Under the pieces are notes generated by a model. The model worked only from the letters and a program-made list of their open reading frames with translations. It did no database searches and was not told the origin of the DNA. The position numbers and the translations under genes were made by a program. A stretch of 44,342 nucleotides of DNA, from NCBI GenBank assembly GCA_004299145.1, contig SCQD01000317.1, positions 1 to 44,342 of the forward strand. The letters run 5' to 3'. This document shows, one piece after another, positions 41,389 through 44,342 of the stretch (positions within the stretch are counted from its first letter, which is position 1; every line of letters starts with the position of its first letter). Origin of the DNA: Methylococcaceae bacterium (GTDB lineage: Bacteria > Pseudomonadota > Gammaproteobacteria > Methylococcales > Methylococcaceae).

Positions 41389-43418
41389 GCAAACTGGACG
41401 CTGTTTTTTCCGTCGGCGGTGCTTTGGCCGCCAAGCTGGACGGCTATGCGCCGCGCATCCAGCAGCAGGAACTGGCCCAGGCCGTCGGCGACGCCATAGC
41501 ACAACGCCAGGTGTTGGTGGCGGAGGCGGGCACCGGCACCGGCAAGACGTTGGCTTATTTGATACCGGCGGTCATGTCCGGCCAGCGGGTGGTGGTGTCG
41601 ACCGGCACCAAAAACCTGCAAGACCAGTTGTTCCAAAAAGACATTCCTTTACTGCGCCGCGCCCTCAACCTTCCGTTCAAAGCCGCATTGCTGAAAGGCC
41701 GGGCCAATTATTTGTGCCTGCACCGCTTGAACGTCTCGGAGGGCTACGAGTTGCACGGCTCGCGTTCCGATCTGGCGGACTATCAAATCATCCGTTCCTG
41801 GGCGGGCCGCACCCGTAGCGGCGATATCGCCGAAGTCAGCGGCGTGGCGGAAAAAGCCATGGTGTGGATGAGCGTGACTTCCACCGCCGACAACTGCCTG
41901 GGCCAGGAATGCCCGGAACTCGAGCAGTGCTTTTTGCTGAAAGCGCGCCGCCAGGCCCAGGAAGCCCGCGTGGTGGTCATCAACCATCACCTGTTATGCG
42001 CCGAATGGCGATTGCGCCAGACCGGGTTTGGCGAGTTGTTGTCCGGCGGCGATGCCGTCATCGTCGACGAAGCACATCAGTTGGCGGAAACCGCCAGCCA
42101 GTTTTTGGGGCTAAGCGTCACCGGCCGGCGCCTGGTGGAACTGGCGCGCGACACGTTGCTGGAGCAACGCAGCAACGCCGGCGACATGGGCGATTTGCAG
42201 ATCGCGGCCGAACAACTGGAGCACTGGGTGCGCGAATTGCGCCCTGCGTTTGGTCAGGAACTACGGCGTGGCTCGTGGTCGGAACTGGAAAGCAACCAGC
42301 CTTTGCTGAATGGCCTGGCCGGCTTGCTGGAGCGGCTGGAAGCCTTGGGCGCGGTGTTGCACACGGCGGCGGAGCGCAGCAAGGGCTTGGAGTCTTGCTG
42401 GAATCGCTGTGAAGAATTGCAGGAAAATCTGCAAATCCTGTTGCACGACGACGACAACGATCCTGGCGCGCATGCCGTCCCTGATATTGAACGTCACACG
42501 CGCCATGATCGTTCCCCTCACCCCGGCCCTCTTCCCGAGGGAGAGGGGGAGCAAGCTCGCCGCAGTTCTTATGGTAACTGGGTGCGCTGGTTCGAAACCT
42601 ATCCCAAGAGCTTTGCCCTGCACCGCACGCCGCTGGAAATCGCCGCGCAGTTCCGCGAATTCATGCAAGCCTTTGGCGGCGCCTGGGTGTTTACCTCGGC
42701 CACCCTCAGCGTGGCGCAGCGTTTCGAGCACTTTACCGCCAGCCTGGGGTTGCAGGAAGCCGCCACCCAGCGCTGGGAAAGCCCGTTCGACTATCCCAAT
42801 CAGGCATTGCTCTACCAGCCGCCCGGCCTGCCGGACACCTCGCATCCCGACTACACCTACGCCGTGGTACAGGCGGCCTTGCCGGTGCTGCAAGCCAGCC
42901 GTGGCAGGGCGTTCATGCTGTTCACCAGCTATCAGGCGCTGCGTGACGCCGCGTCCTTGCTGGAAGGGCAGCTGCCTTATCCTTTGTATATCCAGGGTAC
43001 CCAGCCCAAGGGCGTGTTGCTGGAACGCTTTCAGCGCGACGGCAACGCCATATTGCTGGCCACCGCCAGTTTCTGGGAAGGCGTGGACGTGCGCGGCGAA
43101 GCGCTGTCCTGCGTCATCATCGACAAACTGCCGTTTGCCGCGCCGTCCGACCCGGTGTTGAAAGCCCGCATCGACGCGCTCAAGCGGCGCGGCGTGGAGC
43201 CCTTCGTCGCTTTGCAACTGCCCCAGGCCGTGATTGCGCTGAAACAAGGCGCGGGCCGCTTGATACGCGACGTCAACGACAGAGGGGTGTTGATGCTGTG
43301 CGATCCGCGCCTCAAAACCAAATCTTACGGGCGCGTGTTTCTCAACAGCCTGCCGCCGATGCCGGTGACGCAGCGGTTGGAGACGGTGCAAGCGTTTTTT
43401 GCGGAAAAATCGACCTGA
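41385..43418 (+). CDS. yoaA: ATP-dependent DNA helicase YoaA (DinG/XPD family)
   Basis: The product has 677 residues from a TTG start overlapping the previous stop. Superfamily 2 Fe-S helicase features: a Q-like motif, Walker A AEAGTGTGKTLAYL, the four Fe-S cysteines in RANYLCLHR and NCLGQECPELEQCF, the DEAH box VIVDEAHQ, and C-terminal motifs LLATASFWEGVDV and QGAGRLIRD. YoaA is a 5'-3' helicase linked to replication-fork repair. Residues ~375-395 contain [15 protein letters not shown], encoded by a palindromic repeat inserted just before the conserved WVRWFETYPKSFALHRTPL segment. The insertion lies between motifs, so function may be preserved. Confidence 0.93.
   Translation: MSKLDAVFSVGGALAAKLDGYAPRIQQQELAQAVGDAIAQRQVLVAEAGTGTGKTLAYLIPAVMSGQRVVVSTGTKNLQDQLFQKDIPLLRRALNLPFKAALLKGRANYLCLHRLNVSEGYELHGSRSDLADYQIIRSWAGRTRSGDIAEVSGVAEKAMVWMSVTSTADNCLGQECPELEQCFLLKARRQAQEARVVVINHHLLCAEWRLRQTGFGELLSGGDAVIVDEAHQLAETASQFLGLSVTGRRLVELARDTLLEQRSNAGDMGDLQIAAEQLEHWVRELRPAFGQELRRGSWSELESNQPLLNGLAGLLERLEALGAVLHTAAERSKGLESCWNRCEELQENLQILLHDDDNDPGAHAVPDIERHTRHDRSPHPGPLPEGEGEQARRSSYGNWVRWFETYPKSFALHRTPLEIAAQFREFMQAFGGAWVFTSATLSVAQRFEHFTASLGLQEAATQRWESPFDYPNQALLYQPPGLPDTSHPDYTYAVVQAALPVLQASRGRAFMLFTSYQALRDAASLLEGQLPYPLYIQGTQPKGVLLERFQRDGNAILLATASFWEGVDVRGEALSCVIIDKLPFAAPSDPVLKARIDALKRRGVEPFVALQLPQAVIALKQGAGRLIRDVNDRGVLMLCDPRLKTKSYGRVFLNSLPPMPVTQRLETVQAFFAEKST
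42504..42578. repeat. in-frame palindromic element inside yoaA (copy B)
   Basis: The sequence around CTTCCCGAGGGAGAGGGGGA aligns without gaps to 29194-29268. It encodes [15 protein letters not shown], a peptide signature of a widespread REP-like element occasionally found in frame in bacterial proteins. Confidence 0.8.
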
Positions 43419-43425
43419 GTCTGTG

Positions 43426-43449
43426 TTTTATAATAAATATCTTATAAAA
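43426..43449 (+). promoter_or_regulatory. AT-rich promoter/operator of the toxin-antitoxin pair
   Basis: A consensus -10 TATAAT (43429-43434) lies only 15 bases before the toxin ATG, so the transcript would be nearly leaderless and no Shine-Dalgarno sequence is visible. An 8-bp inverted repeat TTTTATAA-N8-TTATAAAA (43426-43449) covers the -10 and the start, as expected for an operator bound by the cognate antitoxin. No good -35 is seen. Confidence 0.45.
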
Positions 43450-43838
43450 TGAATTTCGAGCTGTACGACTACGTCGATGCACAGGATCGCAACCTTTTTG
43501 CGCAATGGACCCAAGGCTTGGAAAAACCGCAGCGCGCCAAGCTGAATGCGCGCCTGGACCTGTTGCAGCAACAAGGCGACGGGCTGTTGCCGGAAATGCT
43601 TACCGGCTCACCCACGCCCGGCATTCTGAAATTGCGCTGCCGCGGCAACGTGCAGTTGAGGCCGCTGCTCTGCAAAGGCCCCATAGACGTCGATCAGGAA
43701 TACACCTTGCTGATCGGCGCCATAGAACGCAGCCGCAAGTTCGATCCCGCCAAGGCCGACCAAACCGCCGCCGAGCGGAAAAACGCCGTCCTGGCCGCGC
43801 CCACCCGCAGGAGATGCCCGCATGAACGCATTGCTTGA
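43449..43838 (+). CDS. type II toxin, RelE/HigB (Gp49-like) family
   Basis: The product has 129 residues. The RelE-fold pattern is visible: FAQWTQGLEKPQRAKLNARL as the helical hairpin, GILKLRC and VQLRPLLCKG as the core strands, and a basic C-terminal region (ERSRKFDPAKADQTAAER). HigB/Gp49-type toxins are ribosome-dependent mRNA interferases or related growth inhibitors. The toxin precedes the HTH antitoxin, the HigBA order, and the two overlap by 16 bases. The last ~15 residues (PTRRRCPHERIA) arise in the region that also encodes the antitoxin ribosome-binding site. Catalytic residues were not pinned down. Confidence 0.8.
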   Translation: MNFELYDYVDAQDRNLFAQWTQGLEKPQRAKLNARLDLLQQQGDGLLPEMLTGSPTPGILKLRCRGNVQLRPLLCKGPIDVDQEYTLLIGAIERSRKFDPAKADQTAAERKNAVLAAPTRRRCPHERIA

Positions 43839-44342
43839 AACCCTGATCCAGGAGTTTAGCGACAAGGAGTATGCCCACGCTTATATCGAAGAAAACGCCA
43901 ATCTGCGGCTGGCCGCGCAAATTCGCGCGCTACGCTTGCAACGCCGCTTATCCCAGGTTGAATTAGCCCAACTGGCCGGCATGGCGCAAGAGCGCATTTC
44001 CAAAATCGAAAGCGCCGATTTCGATTCGCTGACTCTCAAAACCCTGCGCAAATTTTCCCAGGCCTTCGACGTACACCTGCGCATTGGTTTCGAAAGCTTC
44101 AGTCAGGCTTTACAGGACTTTGCCGAGCTGTCGCGCGAACAATTGGAGCGGCCGTCGCGCGCGGAAGATTTGGCGCAACGGCAAATGCAAATCCAGGAAC
44201 CCAGTGCGCCCAGCCTGGAACGCAAAATGCTGCCCATTCAATTACCGTCGAGCGTCGACCCTGCCATGCGCGCTGCGTTGTCCACTTTTAAACCCGATCC
44301 CAACGCGATGAAAGTGGGCGAATTCCGCATGACGGAAAACCT
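43823..44342 (+). CDS. XRE-family antitoxin/transcriptional regulator, truncated by window edge
   Basis: The frame is open from the ATG at 43823 to the right edge (173 codons), so the ORF track omits it. A GGAG ribosome-binding site (43811-43814) precedes the ATG. Residues ~30-85 are a Cro/C1-type helix-turn-helix: LRLAAQIRALRLQRRLSQVE, LAQLAGMAQERISKIES, then LTLKTLRKFSQAFDVHLRIG. Such antitoxins neutralise the toxin and repress the operon. The C-terminal extension (>80 residues, ending in GEFRMTEN at the edge) is long for a simple antitoxin and may carry the toxin-binding part. Position and overlap with the toxin gene support the pairing. Confidence 0.82.

Overview
The window looks like a chromosomal segment of a moderately GC-rich gammaproteobacterium. 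The block def-fmt / lysM-dprA-smg-topA is a classic gammaproteobacterial neighbourhood, and psd, radA, gmhB-plsC, purE, tsaC, cysD and a DinG/YoaA helicase all read as gammaproteobacterial housekeeping genes. pqqD and pqqE, an atypical type II secretion cluster, GH57 plus malQ, and abundant REP-like palindromes would fit a methylotroph/methanotroph of the Methylococcales. That placement is inference: there is no rRNA gene or methane/methanol oxidation gene in the window.

Layout. The left edge (1-67) holds the first 22 codons of an IS4/Tn5-type transposase running off the window. At 222-446 is a small coiled-coil membrane protein. Bases 591-7448 form a type II secretion block (gspJ, gspK, gspL, gspM, a GspC-like subunit and the secretin gspD), split between gspM and the GspC-like gene by a repeat cassette of about 375 bp. 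After a fragment of a PD-(D/E)XK-type protein come psd (minus), a GH57 glycosidase and malQ (plus), and an accessory patch with an Rpn-like nuclease, an unknown 107-residue ORF and an AAA ATPase fused to a PD-(D/E)XK domain. Next is a seven-gene minus-strand run transcribed as def, fmt, cheD, radA, a pRiA4b ORF-3-like gene, gmhB, plsC. Divergent from it are lysM, dprA, smg, topA, purE and tsaC.

Bases 28451-35351 carry what I consider the most interesting system: two different periplasmic substrate-binding-like proteins (PhnD-like and ABC_sub_bind-like), a hybrid histidine kinase of about 1350 residues ending in REC-GGDEF, and a class I isoprenoid-synthase-like protein. The four genes overlap or abut on the minus strand, which suggests ligand sensing in the periplasm coupled to phosphorelay and cyclic-di-GMP output. 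pqqD, pqqE and a small membrane protein follow on the same strand, then cysD without an adjacent cysN. On the plus strand are a two-domain multicopper oxidase, a stand-alone REC-GGDEF regulator closely resembling the kinase's C-terminus, a TPR lipoprotein, a YoaA/DinG helicase, and a toxin-antitoxin pair cut by the right edge.

Repeats are a recurring theme. Two intergenic cassettes are framed by the same inverted palindromic ends, several other REP-like hairpins sit between genes, and one palindromic element of about 75 bp lies in frame inside two unrelated proteins (the isoprenoid-synthase-like protein and YoaA) in opposite orientations relative to coding. All identities and residue positions were estimated by eye; no database search was run.
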